Shown one piece after another: positions 1 to 9,515 of a stretch of 64,000 nucleotides of DNA (position 1 is its first letter; each line of letters opens with the position of its first letter). The stretch covers positions 124,001-188,000 of the forward strand of contig JAAKBF010000171.1 of the NCBI GenBank assembly GCA_012656075.1. The letters run 5' to 3'. Made by a program: the position numbers and the translations under genes. The DNA is from Phytophthora hibernalis (lineage: Eukaryota > Oomycota > Peronosporomycetes > Peronosporales > Peronosporaceae). A model generated the notes under the pieces. That model was not told where the DNA came from. It ran no database searches and saw only the letters and a program-made list of their open reading frames with translations.

Positions 1-139
1 CCGGCAGTTTTTTCCTTACCGTAATTTACCACCAAGAACATTCCTGGAACCTTCTTTAGGGTCAGCTGCTCTATCAGCGACGCAACCTCTCGACGACCTA
101 AGAGCGCATGCCACGTTCTTTGGATCTTATGGGGTTTCA
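1..139 (+). repeat. Left terminal inverted repeat of the Polinton
   Basis: The first ~139 bases match the reverse complement of the end of the element at roughly 80% identity with small gaps. A conserved block, TCCTTACCGTAATTTACCA, lies near the tip, and the match fades after GGATCTTA near 130. Both tips begin with CCGG followed by a T-run. About 90 bp of sequence without coding potential follow before the first gene. Confidence 0.9.
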
Positions 140-203
140 GACCCGCTCGAGCACTGGGGACAGTCGATGGTTCCGAATTTTTCTTAAAAATTAAAGGGGT
201 ATG

Positions 204-210
204 TATATAG
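204..210 (+). promoter_or_regulatory. ATATAG-type promoter box of the first Polinton gene
   Basis: TATATAG lies 18 bp upstream of the ATG at 229. The same box sits shortly upstream of most other genes of the element, on whichever strand the gene lies, and I read it as the element's own core promoter. Confidence 0.6.
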
Positions 211-228
211 ATACACCTCACTGATAAC

Positions 229-537
229 ATGACGTTCGAACTAACTTTTGGAAAATACAAGGGCACGCCGATCGAAGAAGTATATGCTTCTGATCCTGGC
301 TATTGTCGATGGATGCACAACCAACCCAGTCTCAATATTACTGAGGATATCAAGATTTTCCTTCACTCCAAGTTTCTAAGCAATGATAATTCGTATATGA
401 TGAGTTGGGGCAAGTACAAGGGGAAGACGTTAAAGCAAATTAGTCGCACCGATTCTAATTATATCGATTGGCTTCGTAAGAACCCATTCGTAATTGAGAA
501 ATGTCCTAAGCTTGTCGAGGCTTTAGAGCTTAATTAA
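229..537 (+). CDS. Small protein with two ExoX C-terminal-like repeats
   Basis: This 102-residue protein is built of two copies of one ~45-residue module. The first has FGKYKGTPIEEVYASDPGY near residues 7-25, the second WGKYKGKTLKQI near residues 60-71. Each is followed by a [CI]xWxxxxP tail. The FGKYKG...DPxYxxW pattern is known from the C-terminal region of exonuclease X-like proteins and from small proteins of large DNA viruses. No nuclease domain is attached, so a nucleic-acid-binding or accessory role is only an inference. It is the first gene after the left terminal repeat and points inward. A TATATAG box lies 18 bp before the ATG. Confidence 0.75.
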   Translation: MTFELTFGKYKGTPIEEVYASDPGYCRWMHNQPSLNITEDIKIFLHSKFLSNDNSYMMSWGKYKGKTLKQISRTDSNYIDWLRKNPFVIEKCPKLVEALELN

Positions 538-559
538 AAAAATATTTTTCAATCCAAAA

Positions 560-2266
560 CTAAGCAGTGGTAAAATCCAAAACCTCACCCGTTAGACGAT
601 CGTAGGAGAGCTCTTGCTCACTCACACCCAATACGAGCATGTTGGTACCTTGGCAACCAGCATTAACGCCCTGAACCTGAATAGCCTGGGGTACATCACG
701 TTCCGTCAGGCGGCTAACATCAGCAATGAGAACACGGTTAGTTAGCGACCACGTCTGGTCATCAAGAAGACCATTCACCAGCTCAGGAGTCAGATCACCA
801 TTAATCGAAGAAATCTTAGCGATTTCGTTAGTGAAGTGGTGGAAGTCATAGTCGTGGCTGATGCCAAACGTCTGCTGAGAACCGATACGAACGTTGAAGT
901 TGCGAATGCTCGAACCAGGGTGAAGAGTCCAAGGAGCCGAATCAAACGGACTCTGGAACTCCTGTACAGCAGCAGAAGCAAAGCTACCCGTCTGCTCAGC
1001 AAAAGGAAGGAGAATAACATACTTGGCATTCTTAACAGAAGCCGATAGCTGGAGATCAAATGCAGCATTAAGCTGAGTCGACTGCTTACCAGTACCAGCG
1101 CGCTGGTAGAACCACTGTGCATTGCAATCATTGTATCGAACCTTCTTAACAGGCTTGGAAATGATTGCCTGATGGACGAACGGTACGTAGAGACGAGCAG
1201 TAGTGAATGGCATGTACGTACCATCGATGGTCGGTTCAAGTGCATTGACAACGGCTCCCCAAGAAATGCTGAATGGGGCAGAGGCAGCAAGGACACTAGC
1301 CATAGGATTTCCGGTGGAAGAAGCCGCAACCATAACAGGACAGACATTACCACTTGCGAGAGTAGTGGTCGTTAGCGACATACCCTTCGACGCATCTACA
1401 GCAACAGACGAAGTACCCTGGTTGACGCGGAAACGGAGACGGATCTGGGGGTTAGCCATCAAATCGAACTCCTTGAAAATCGGATGGAGGTCAGTTAGCT
1501 TAACCTTTAGCATATAGTTCCACGTTCCCATGATGGCGTTAGCGGTAGCAGCACCAGATACGAAGGCACCACGAGCAGTCTGATTCGATATAGTGGTAGA
1601 AGCGGTGGCTCCACCTACAGACGGCCACGACGTAGAGAAATCAGAACCTGCATTAGGAGGGTTAGACAGAAGTCGGCGAACAAAGCCATCGTTGGGAATA
1701 GATGCACCACCCGAGAGGCCAGTGGTGGCAAACGAAGATGAGAATGCAGTAGTGTTTGAGTATCCATCGCCAGTAGTCGAGCTGGTAGCAGAACTGTACA
1801 AAGCGGACTGAGCAGCATCCGGGTAAAGGAAAGACTCTGCTCCATGCTTCTCAACATACTGAGGACTGTAGCTTGTCTGCGCGCGGACATTGTTCCAAAA
1901 GAGCTTGTAGTCAGCCATGGAAACAATGGTCATGCCATTTAGTTCAAGAGACATGCTGTCAATGACGTTCCAGTTGCCACACTTCAAAGTAGCACAGAAA
2001 CGATTGGCGGGTAAAGTCTGAACAGTAGCACCATTCATCATCGATACCTTGTATGGGAGCATAATGTACGCATCGCGAAGGCAAGCAAATCCTTCGGAGC
2101 CGTTAAGCTGAGCAGTTGCATCGATAGTAATAACACCATTCTGATACGATCTCTGATTGAGATCGATAACAAAGGGTACTCGCTTGCCAGAAGATACCTT
2201 GATCTCCGGGTCGCTCATGAGCGAGCTCTGGTACAAATATTGGTCGGATAGTTGAGTTTCACTCAT
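560..2266 (-). CDS. Major capsid protein, double jelly-roll type
   Basis: The 568-residue uninterrupted product has the length, position and beta-rich composition expected of a Polinton major capsid protein. The N-terminal part (about residues 25-60, with VPFVIDLNQRSYQNGVITID) matches the start of the first jelly roll in this family. The middle has Ser/Thr/Gly-rich loops (about 165-240), and the second half has further beta-strand-like blocks. It would self-assemble into the icosahedral shell. It is transcribed leftwards and diverges from the protease gene, sharing a ~50-bp intergenic region. It is the longest Polinton gene here with no frame break. Family assignment rests on context plus recalled pattern; a profile search would settle it. 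Confidence 0.85.
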   Translation of the reverse strand: MSETQLSDQYLYQSSLMSDPEIKVSSGKRVPFVIDLNQRSYQNGVITIDATAQLNGSEGFACLRDAYIMLPYKVSMMNGATVQTLPANRFCATLKCGNWNVIDSMSLELNGMTIVSMADYKLFWNNVRAQTSYSPQYVEKHGAESFLYPDAAQSALYSSATSSTTGDGYSNTTAFSSSFATTGLSGGASIPNDGFVRRLLSNPPNAGSDFSTSWPSVGGATASTTISNQTARGAFVSGAATANAIMGTWNYMLKVKLTDLHPIFKEFDLMANPQIRLRFRVNQGTSSVAVDASKGMSLTTTTLASGNVCPVMVAASSTGNPMASVLAASAPFSISWGAVVNALEPTIDGTYMPFTTARLYVPFVHQAIISKPVKKVRYNDCNAQWFYQRAGTGKQSTQLNAAFDLQLSASVKNAKYVILLPFAEQTGSFASAAVQEFQSPFDSAPWTLHPGSSIRNFNVRIGSQQTFGISHDYDFHHFTNEIAKISSINGDLTPELVNGLLDDQTWSLTNRVLIADVSRLTERDVPQAIQVQGVNAGCQGTNMLVLGVSEQELSYDRLTGEVLDFTTA

Positions 2267-2314
2267 CGTTGATTGTATATGTTTTCTAATATAGTTTGAA
2301 CGAAATTAAATATT

Positions 2315-2693
2315 ATGAGCAATATTATCAAGCCAATCACATCCGATCATGATCTGATCGAACTTGCGAAAAATAGGCGTACATCTGGATGATATCTATG
2401 AATCGAATGAAATAACGAAGCCAATATCTAAGAAAGGGTCATATCTGGTTTTACTACGGCCACCTAATCTCGATGTAGGACACTGGCAGGCTGTTCATAA
2501 TGGTGAATTCTTCGATTCAATGGGTGAGGCAGCTCCAACAAAGTATGGTATCGGAAAATACAACCCCGAGCAATTTCAAGGTACGTATGGTGATTACTGT
2601 GGAATTTGGTGCATGCTATGGTTATATTCTAAGCAATATAAGAAACCGCAAGTATTTTCAAAGATGAAAGATTTAAATTTAACTATTCTTTAG
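2315..2693 (+). CDS. Adenain-like capsid maturation cysteine protease (C5/Ulp1 fold)
   Basis: The catalytic order of adenovirus-type proteases is visible: His in GHWQAVH, an acidic residue in FFDSMG, Gln in PEQFQG, and the nucleophile Cys in DYCGIWCMLWL. This enzyme processes capsid precursors in adenoviruses and is a hallmark Polinton gene. I place the start at ATG 2315, 20 bp after an AATATAG box at 2288-2294. The reading frame changes once in the A-run near 2375, where one A too many or two too few would explain it. Everything from residue ~20 onwards, including the triad, is in one frame. It diverges from the capsid gene and precedes the pVI-like gene by ~20 bp. Confidence 0.85.
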
Positions 2694-2714
2694 TTTAGAA
2701 AATATAGATTAATC

Positions 2715-3457
2715 ATGTATCGTGAATTAACGATCTCCAGTGATACTCCAGGTCCCAAGCTGACCAAAGCTTTCAAGACTGGTAAGCTAAGTCTTACAGC
2801 TGACCAACTCAAAGGCAGTGGTTCTGTTATTCATCTTCACCCTGCTTCCTATGAGAAAGCCCTCAAGGCTCGCAAGGCAGGTCGCGGTGTCCGTCTTGAC
2901 ATCACAAGACACGAAGTCAAGAAGGGGTATAAGCGTGCACAAGGCGGATCAGTCTGGTCCAAGGTATGGGGAGGCATTAAATCAGCTTTCAAGTTTGCTA
3001 ACGACTCAGGTCTATTGTCTCGCGCCGCCGACGTTGCTGTACCCGCTCTTGCAACCGCACTCGGTGCTCCACAGGGTGCTATCCCAGCAAGAGCTGCTAT
3101 CCGTTCCATGACTGGCATCGGTGTTTATGACTCTGATAGTGATAAGGAAGGAGGACGACTAAGCATGACGGATGTTAAGAAAGGAGCAAAGCGTGCGCTT
3201 TCGTATGCTAAACGCAAAGGCGTTCTAACCGATGTGGTCGATTCCGGAGAGAAGTACCTACTATCTAAGGCGACTAAACCTGAGCATGAGACCCTAATCA
3301 AGTCTATCCGAGGCGAGGTCCGTCGTCGGTATGGAGTAGGAGTTGCCAAACCAAAGAGTAAGAAATTTGCAAAGGGTTCACAAAAGCTAAGGACCACATG
3401 GCTAAGATCCGTGCTATGCGGAAGAAACCCATGCAAGCTGGATCATTTCGATTATGA
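2715..3457 (+). CDS. pVI-like minor structural protein
   Basis: This basic protein of about 247 residues has an N-terminal region rich in Lys/Arg (residues ~30-75). A Gly/Ala-rich amphipathic stretch follows (GGSVWSKVWGGIKSAF, about 84-99), then a hydrophobic Ala-rich helix. This layout is typical of the adenovirus pVI/pX-like membrane-active or core proteins of Polintons and adintoviruses. An AATATAG box (2701-2707) sits 7 bp before the ATG. The frame slips in the A-run at about 3387; after the slip the C-terminus reads as a basic helix ending at the TGA at 3455. It would be a substrate of the neighbouring protease by analogy with adenovirus. No sequence search was possible. Confidence 0.65.
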
Positions 3458-3485
3458 GCTTTGAAAAAAAGTAGCATTAGTCAAT

Positions 3486-4339
3486 CTATTTTTTTGGTCT
3501 CAGCAACAGCATGATCGAGACTGAAGTATCGCGAAAGATTACCTTCTTGTCGTTTTGGTTGTAGATACTGATAGTAATTGTAGAGTGAGAACCATTATGA
3601 CAATTCATCCACGCATACTGACTGGGTTTGTACGAAATTAGCTGACCAATTGCTGCATCACCTCTATCAAATGCGCTGACAATATCACCAGATGCAACGT
3701 ACTCATATTTGATCAAGTCGCAACGAACGATGTATGAGCTGGTGGGGTGAATCTGAGGGATAATGTTAGAGAGCTGAGCACTGGCAACGATTGCTGAGGC
3801 AGCAGGGTACGTACTTGTAGTAAGACCAAGCACCTTTCCAAACTCAACATTATCAATAATTAGTCGATGTACGCGAGTGGTAGTAGGCAATCCAGTACCA
3901 CCAGCAGAATATAGTCCAGTGGCGGGTCTCGTCCAAGTACCTCCAAGAGTTGGTAATGTCGTTGGTGTTGCTGAAAAATCCACCTGGCACGCGTAATAGA
4001 CACTGTTTTCACTAAGCTTTAGATAGAACACATTGTTTCCAGTTGGATCGATCAAATATGCTCCAGCATTCACGAGGGCTGCGATTGATGTCATCATAAG
4101 AATAAATACCATCTGGGAGAGTGATAGGTGGTAGCCGCAGTCGGAACTTCGACCTTGAAGCTTGTGTTTTGGAATTGCATCGCGTCAATGTTGTATTCAC
4201 TGTTGTACATGGTAATGCTTTGGACTGCACAAACTACGTCGCGGAAGTCAGCAGCTGAACCAGGGAACGAGTATTTCCAAGTAGAGTTGTATCCATCTTG
4301 AATTAGGTTGGTACTGTCAAGTTTGAGAAAGCTCGCCAT
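3486..4339 (-). CDS. Minor capsid (penton-like) protein
   Basis: The N-terminal ~75 residues (from ATG 4339) and the C-terminal ~200 residues are in different frames. They connect through a third frame near 4085-4130 that has PDGIYSYDDIN, a block typical of Polinton minor capsid proteins. The whole product would be about 283 residues with a single-jelly-roll-like, beta-rich composition. It would occupy the five-fold vertices. Two small indels are needed: two bases missing in a CT run near 4117 and one extra base (or two missing) near 4085. The gene lies between the pVI-like gene and the ATPase, the usual structural cluster. An ATATAA box is found upstream on the minus strand. Confidence 0.75.
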
Positions 4340-4458
4340 TATAGTTATATATGATGATAAGCATTTTTCTGATGGATAATTCGGAATTAGTCATCCATAG
4401 CAATAGGTCTGTCAAAGTTGTAGCGGATTTGTCCTTTAACAGAGTCGATGAACAACAT

Positions 4459-5069
4459 CTATCCTTTCTGTTCAGTGGCTTTATTGTAGTAATAGACAAT
4501 CGACCGATCATCTACGCCCTTGATATTGAAATCTTTCACAACCATCTGTAAATCACGTTTCGAATTCGCTCTTAAGATAGCTACGTATTCACTATTGAGT
4601 CTGATCATCTTGTCGGTGGCAAAGTAGCTGTGGCTTAGGAATGTGGTACTCAATTTGAAGTGTCTTCCTCTTGTGAAGTAATGTGAGAAGATGTTCTTCT
4701 GGAGTAGCTTATCGTTGCTGTAATCGTCGATAATAACGAGCTCAGGTTTATTCGAGCTCATGGGAGTATGGCGTACTTGATTAACCTTTGGTGGGGTATC
4801 AGGATCAGCAAAAGTGAAGAAATCCTCTAACTTATCACGTAGATATTCGTATAACTCTTGGTGTGGATTGCGGGCTATGATCGTCAAATGTGCAAACACG
4901 TGGGGAGAATGCTTAAGGATAAACATACATAGATTGTTCTTACCACTGAACGAGGGACCAAGGACAACCATTCTAAACAGCTTTTTAATGTCAAGGGCAG
5001 GTATATCACCCATACCAGCAGACTTGAATTTTTTGGCAACGAAGCGCCGAAGTCTGGAATACCGCTCAT
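4459..5069 (-). CDS. Genome-packaging ATPase (FtsK/HerA superfamily, A32-like)
   Basis: The product has the layout of the Polinton packaging ATPase: a Walker A-like GPSFSGKNN loop about 40 residues in, Walker B in PELVIIDDYS, and the conserved tail block with SHYFTRGRHFKLSTTFLSHS. It would pump DNA into capsids. The Walker A residue after Lys is Asn rather than Thr/Ser, which is unusual and may reduce or abolish ATP binding. The start at 5069 gives an N-terminus of MSGIP plus a basic stretch, after a one-base frame slip near 5055. It diverges from the fibre gene, and the two starts share one palindromic CTATATAG box. Confidence 0.85.
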
Positions 5070-5092
5070 GATCGTGTCTTTAATCACTCGAT

Positions 5093-5100
5093 CTATATAG
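5093..5100. promoter_or_regulatory. Palindromic CTATATAG box between ATPase and fibre genes
   Basis: CTATATAG is its own reverse complement. It sits 23 bp upstream of the ATPase ATG on the minus strand and 18 bp upstream of the fibre ATG on the plus strand, so a single box offers the element's promoter motif in both directions. Confidence 0.6.
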
Positions 5101-5118
5101 CTCGAGACAAAAACAACT

Positions 5119-7042
5119 ATGAGTTCAGGTTTCTCTTATCCCCAACCAATATTTTCGTTGCCTATCTATCATCCTGCTTTCTATCTAACGTTGGATGCCA
5201 GTGGATATCTAACCTATGACTATGCTCAGACGCTTTATCTCGATAAGAATGATTACCGCTTGACTTATATTACAGGAATTACTCCAGGGACAGCAACACA
5301 AGGTGTAGCCCTCATTCCAGGTACTAATACTGATATCAATGGAATTGGAGCATTATCATGTACCAGTCTGACTGTGAACGGTTCCAGCGTTTCATCGGCC
5401 CCTGATTACGTTCTCAGTATCACTCCTGGAACAGCTGCAATCAACAAGGCGCTCGTGCTTGGAGCATCTGGGGAAATTGCCACCATTTCATCGCTGACAG
5501 CCACGAACATTTACGGAAGCATCCAAACAGCGGCTCAGACTGCGATTACATCATTAGGACCGCTCTCAGGATTAACCATTGGAGGCAACTTAGCATTTAC
5601 TGGAGCATCACGAACGATCACTGGATTGAGTAGTATCTCAGCTACAACACTTAGTGGATCGCTATCTACAACCTCTCAGACATCGATTACATCGGTAGGA
5701 ACGCTTACTAATCTCACACTGAACACGGGTGGAACCGGATTGTTCATCCCAGGGGTAAAATTTTGGGATTCGACGACCTCAACTTATAAAACTCTCAATC
5801 AAACTTACTACATCGATATCGTAGAAGGTGGCTGTGTTGCACAGAAGGCTTTGGTTGTTGATCTAAACAAGGACATCGGGTCGATACGCAATTTGAGCTG
5901 TACGGGTACTTTCGGGGCATCGGTATCCATATCATCACCAACATTGACTTGTGATACCATCTCTAAAGCTGATACTCAGACTATGAATGCAACGACACTT
6001 AACATCAAGCCAACTGCATTAATGCTACGAGGATCTACCATCAGTGCAACGGCTGCTGAACTCAATATTCTAAGCGGATGCACCGCAACCACCGCTGATC
6101 TTAACTACAATGATATTACAACACTTGGAACTGCTGAGGCTTCTAAAACACTAACATGTGATGCATCCTGAAATATCATTAACATCAACTCTCTAACTAC
6201 CTCAACCTTATCAAATGTTAAAAACATTATCGTAGTCCCAGCTGGTAATTCAATAACTCCAGCAGTTTTAGTGATACGATTGGGGATATGAATTGGAACA
6301 TTCTGAAAGCAAACTCAAGTTGTAGTCTTCGCTTCGGTGCTAATTTATCAAGCAATGACTGCTTCACTTTCACCTATAACTTCTCTTCAACCGGAAGCGG
6401 CAGCAACTACCTTGCGCTCAATAGCTATGGCACAAGCAATTGTATGACCTGGAGCAACGGAAACCTGGTCGGAGTCGGGACGAGTACTCCTCAGGCTGGT
6501 TTTGATGTCTCTTCTTATAATTCAGTATCAATGACCGGACCTCTGGCTACTGGTACATCCTCAGCTTACACAGTGAATCGAGCAGGTACTTTCACTGATA
6601 GTGTATCAATTTACTGCCGGCAAGCTCTTATGGTAGGAGTAAGAGGCGCTTACATTGGCTCGGATCGTCGCGTTAAGGAGAACATCTCTACTTTTCCTCC
6701 TGAAGATGGAGTCAAGTTCGTTCGAGACATCAATCCGAAACTGTATGATTTAATTGGATTTAACAAGCGTCAGGTTGGATATATCAGTCAAGATCTGATG
6801 CAAGACTATTCAGCGCTCATATCGCTACTACCAGATCCAAATATGACTATTGAGCAAGAGGGCGATGTCGATGGTGCATTTCTCTCTTTGAGTTATGAAC
6901 GAGTTCCCGCGTTTCTCCATGCTGCTCTAAAGAGTGTTTTGGATCGACTTGATGAACAAGACGTGATCATCACGTCGAATCGAGAGCTTTGCTCTCTCAA
7001 CAAGCTCAAATAGATGAGTTGCGAGCAATTATCTCTGAATAA
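5119..7042 (+). CDS. Fibre-like protein with S74 intramolecular chaperone domain (interrupted)
   Basis: The N-terminal ~350 residues are made of beta-rich repeats with Ser/Thr/Gly-rich 'TITGLSSISATTLSG'-type units, resembling phage and giant-virus tail-fibre or spike shafts. The C-terminal part has GSDRRVKENI, the signature of peptidase S74 chaperone domains, in which the Ser and Lys of the SDxRxK motif drive self-cleavage after trimerisation. A coiled-coil-like tail follows (6960-7042). The gene would encode a receptor-binding or host-attachment fibre. Breaks: TGA at 6169, a one-base slip between about 6246 and 6285, and another near 6980. The TGA has no neighbouring homopolymer and could be a real nonsense change. 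Expressed spans are 5119-6171 and about 6270-7042. Confidence 0.75.
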
Positions 7043-7050
7043 GTATAGCC

Positions 7051-7344
7051 ATGGCTGGCGTTTATAAGTTTCGTGTTTCAACAAAGCGAACCCAAAAGTA
7101 TGATGCTCTGTTTGCTGATGGTAGCATTGTATCTTTTGGTGCTATTAAGCGGAATGGTGAGCCTTATCAACAGTATCGGGACCGTACGCCATTGAAGGCA
7201 TACCAAGCCTACGATCACAAGGATCCTAAGCGACGTGATCGATACTACAAACGACACCGCATCGATTATCTGCCCTATTCACCTGACTGGTTTTCAAAAA
7301 ATATTTATGGACCTAAATATAAGCATGGGTTGCGGACCAAGTAA
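7051..7344 (+). CDS. DUF5754-like small protein
   Basis: This 97-residue basic protein has the pattern KYDA..DG..VSFGA....YQQYRDRT, then HKDPKRRDRYYKRH, then an SxxWFSKxY tail. That order is characteristic of the DUF5754 family, known from giant viruses and algal viruses, whose function is unknown. The start is ATG 7051, just after a GTATAG box at 7043-7048. The end overlaps the next gene by 20 bp, which suggests tight co-expression. Confidence 0.7.
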   Translation: MAGVYKFRVSTKRTQKYDALFADGSIVSFGAIKRNGEPYQQYRDRTPLKAYQAYDHKDPKRRDRYYKRHRIDYLPYSPDWFSKNIYGPKYKHGLRTK

Positions 7345-7510
7345 AGAGCTCAAAACTAATTTAACTTCTGATGAGCCCAACCAGATTGTTGGATCGACCA
7401 TGCTCCAAGCTGATAAGATTATTGTCCTCGGTGATAGTGTGTTCCTTCCAACTCAAAATCCCGATGGGGTGTCTGCCATCATTGAGATCAGTATCAATGA
7501 TAAAAAATGA
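7325..7510 (+). CDS. Short protein with putative N-myristoylation signal
   Basis: This 61-residue protein starts MGCGPSKE, which matches the N-myristoylation consensus MGxxxS with an adjacent Cys that could be palmitoylated. The remainder is acidic and has no domain that I recognise. It overlaps the end of the DUF5754-like gene by 20 bp in another frame. A membrane-anchored viral accessory role is an inference from the signal alone. Confidence 0.5.
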   Translation: MGCGPSKELKTNLTSDEPNQIVGSTMLQADKIIVLGDSVFLPTQNPDGVSAIIEISINDKK

Positions 7511-7575
7511 GTGTCTATCGTGGATATCAAAATAGACTCGTGCGGAGTGGCATTAAGTAAGCTTAGAGCCCTTGC

Positions 7576-7838
7576 TTAGATAGCAAACGTCTTCACAGTT
7601 TTAGTCTCTTTTTTCGGCTGGTAAACCCACATGCGGCCACCTTCGGTTTGCGTTGATGCATCCACCTTCCGGGTGGACTTATCAAGATCAGTTGCCCACA
7701 CAGCAGCCTGAGTCTTCTGAGGTCGGTCATGAATGATGAGGTTCTTCATGATAGATTTGAGTTCAGCGACATTGTTATCAGCGTTATCACCATAACTACC
7801 AGCTGAGCTGGAAATAATGCGGGGTTGAAGAAGAACAT
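7576..7838 (-). CDS. Small Polinton protein, unknown function
   Basis: About 87 residues, likely starting at ATG 7838 with a one-base slip immediately after the start codon. The readable body has a Ser/Gly/Asp-rich stretch (ISSSAGSYGDNADNN), then LKSIMKNLIIHDRP, and ends with a basic Lys/Thr-rich tail. No family recognised. It starts just after the stop of the larger minus-strand gene at 7844, so the two could be co-transcribed. Confidence 0.5.
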
Positions 7839-7843
7839 GGTGT

Positions 7844-9476
7844 TTATAGTAGTCGAGTGATAATTTGCTTGAATTCCTTATCGTCAATCAATCGATTGCT
7901 GTACATATCCACCGTGAGAGACTTGAGCTGCTTAATAATGCTTGGATTATCATTTCCTAACTCAATCTCCCTTTGAGCTTGTCATACTCAGCACGAAGGG
8001 TTTCCAATGGATCCGTGAGCTTATCGTGGAAATTGTACTGGAGATGAGTTATGGCAAGGATCTCCTTGAACATTTTTTATCTTCGACGCTGAGCTTGTCA
8101 TACGTTGGCTGATCAATATGCTGCTTATACACAAGCGTTCTGATCATACCTTGAAGACTATCACTGATCTGACACTTCGGGCCGCACTTTCGTCGATTTG
8201 GTTGCACGATTACAAGTGTCTTAGCATCGAGGTCAGGAATACGAATATACTTGCTACCAAGCTGGCGATATACGTAGGCACTTGTCGTAGCTAAGACCTG
8301 AATCTCATTGAGATTGTAGGTTCTTCCACGTCGGACAACACCTTCCAGTGGAGTCACACCAGCTCCTCTCAAACCTCGACCTTTCAACCCGCTTCCGCGA
8401 GTACGCTTTGCAAACTCGTCGGCGGCACGCTCACGTTCCTCTTCTTCCGCGATCTCCTGAACTAATTTGCTGTATTTCTTATACTTGGTACTATAAACGG
8501 ACTTTGTAGCCTTCACAGCTGATGCCGCGGCTTTCAGTGCTGATCGAGCTGCTTTTGAGCTATTTCCTTTCACAGCCTTCTTAGCCTCTTCATGTCGCTT
8601 TTGAGCCTCTCCATAATTCAGGTAAGCGCGTTCGGCGTCATCATGAAGCTTGTCCAATTCACTCTCCTCATATACCTCCTCACTTTGTTGCTTGATATCA
8701 TCAGCATTGTTGAAGATGACCTCGCGAATGATCTTGAGATTGTCATTCACATTTTTAATCATTTTCTTCTCCTCTTCGGTTGCAGGACCTTCGATATCAG
8801 TTGCAGTACGATGGGCATCTTCCAACCCACTTAAAAGCGCAAGGAATGTATCCATCCAACGCATCACCTTCATCAGCTCCGTCCAAGCGTTTCCTGAAAC
8901 AAGTTTATGGTCCTTATTCCTAATGTTGAAATAGTGATTCTCACTTGGTACGCTAAAGTAGTACGTGGTATGGGCTTTTACACCATTCTTAGTATCGACA
9001 ACGGGCTTAAGACGAAATGGGATAACGATCTTGTTATCAAAGAGGCTCTTGTAGTACTCATATAGAATTTTCTTAGCTTCGCTATCAGGGATTGATAGAT
9101 TTCTATCCATATCTTCATCTAAACCGGTTTTTGTACCATGTCGTGCCTCGCGCTCTTCATCATCATCATAAGGCTTGTAGTCCTTAATGGTTCTCTCGAT
9201 ATCGTTAGCCCCAACCATAGCAAGTTCTAAGTCTCGGCTCTTAACCAAGTCCAACAACTCTCTTAGTGTGGATTGCCAATCAATCTTGTTCAGTGCTGTA
9301 GTGTGCTTCAGGTTTGATTCTTTTCCAAACACATCAACGGATCCATCCTTGACCCAAACATACTGTTCTAATGAGCTTTTGTCAGATCTATACTTATCCT
9401 TGAAAATCGGTACAATGCTCTTCATAAGTCCATTCGAATCAAGCATCTCCATGTTTTTGGAAATAATCCATAGCAT
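7844..9476 (-). CDS. Large coiled-coil Polinton protein, unknown function
   Basis: The first 475 residues read in one frame from ATG 9476. The frame then slips in A- and G-runs near 8066 and 7955, and the C-terminus runs on to a TAA at 7844, for about 544 residues in all. Residues ~250-360 are charged and helical (EEVYEESELDKLHDDAERA and an Ala/Lys-rich stretch), predicting coiled coil. A Gly/Arg-rich linker (GSGLKGRGLRG) follows. The tail contains EIELGNDNPSIIKQLKSL, a pattern I associate with a recurrent large Polinton/adintovirus protein of unknown role. A structural or scaffold protein is plausible, not demonstrated. Confidence 0.6.
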
Positions 9477-9515
9477 TTTAAATCTACTACTCTCATCGTC
9501 AGATGTGGTAGAAGT

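Noticed and set aside
790..1926. Long open frames opposite and alongside the capsid gene
   Set aside because: They lie in shadow frames of an intact 568-codon gene, have Leu/Ser-rich or Arg-rich junk composition and no upstream ATATAG box.
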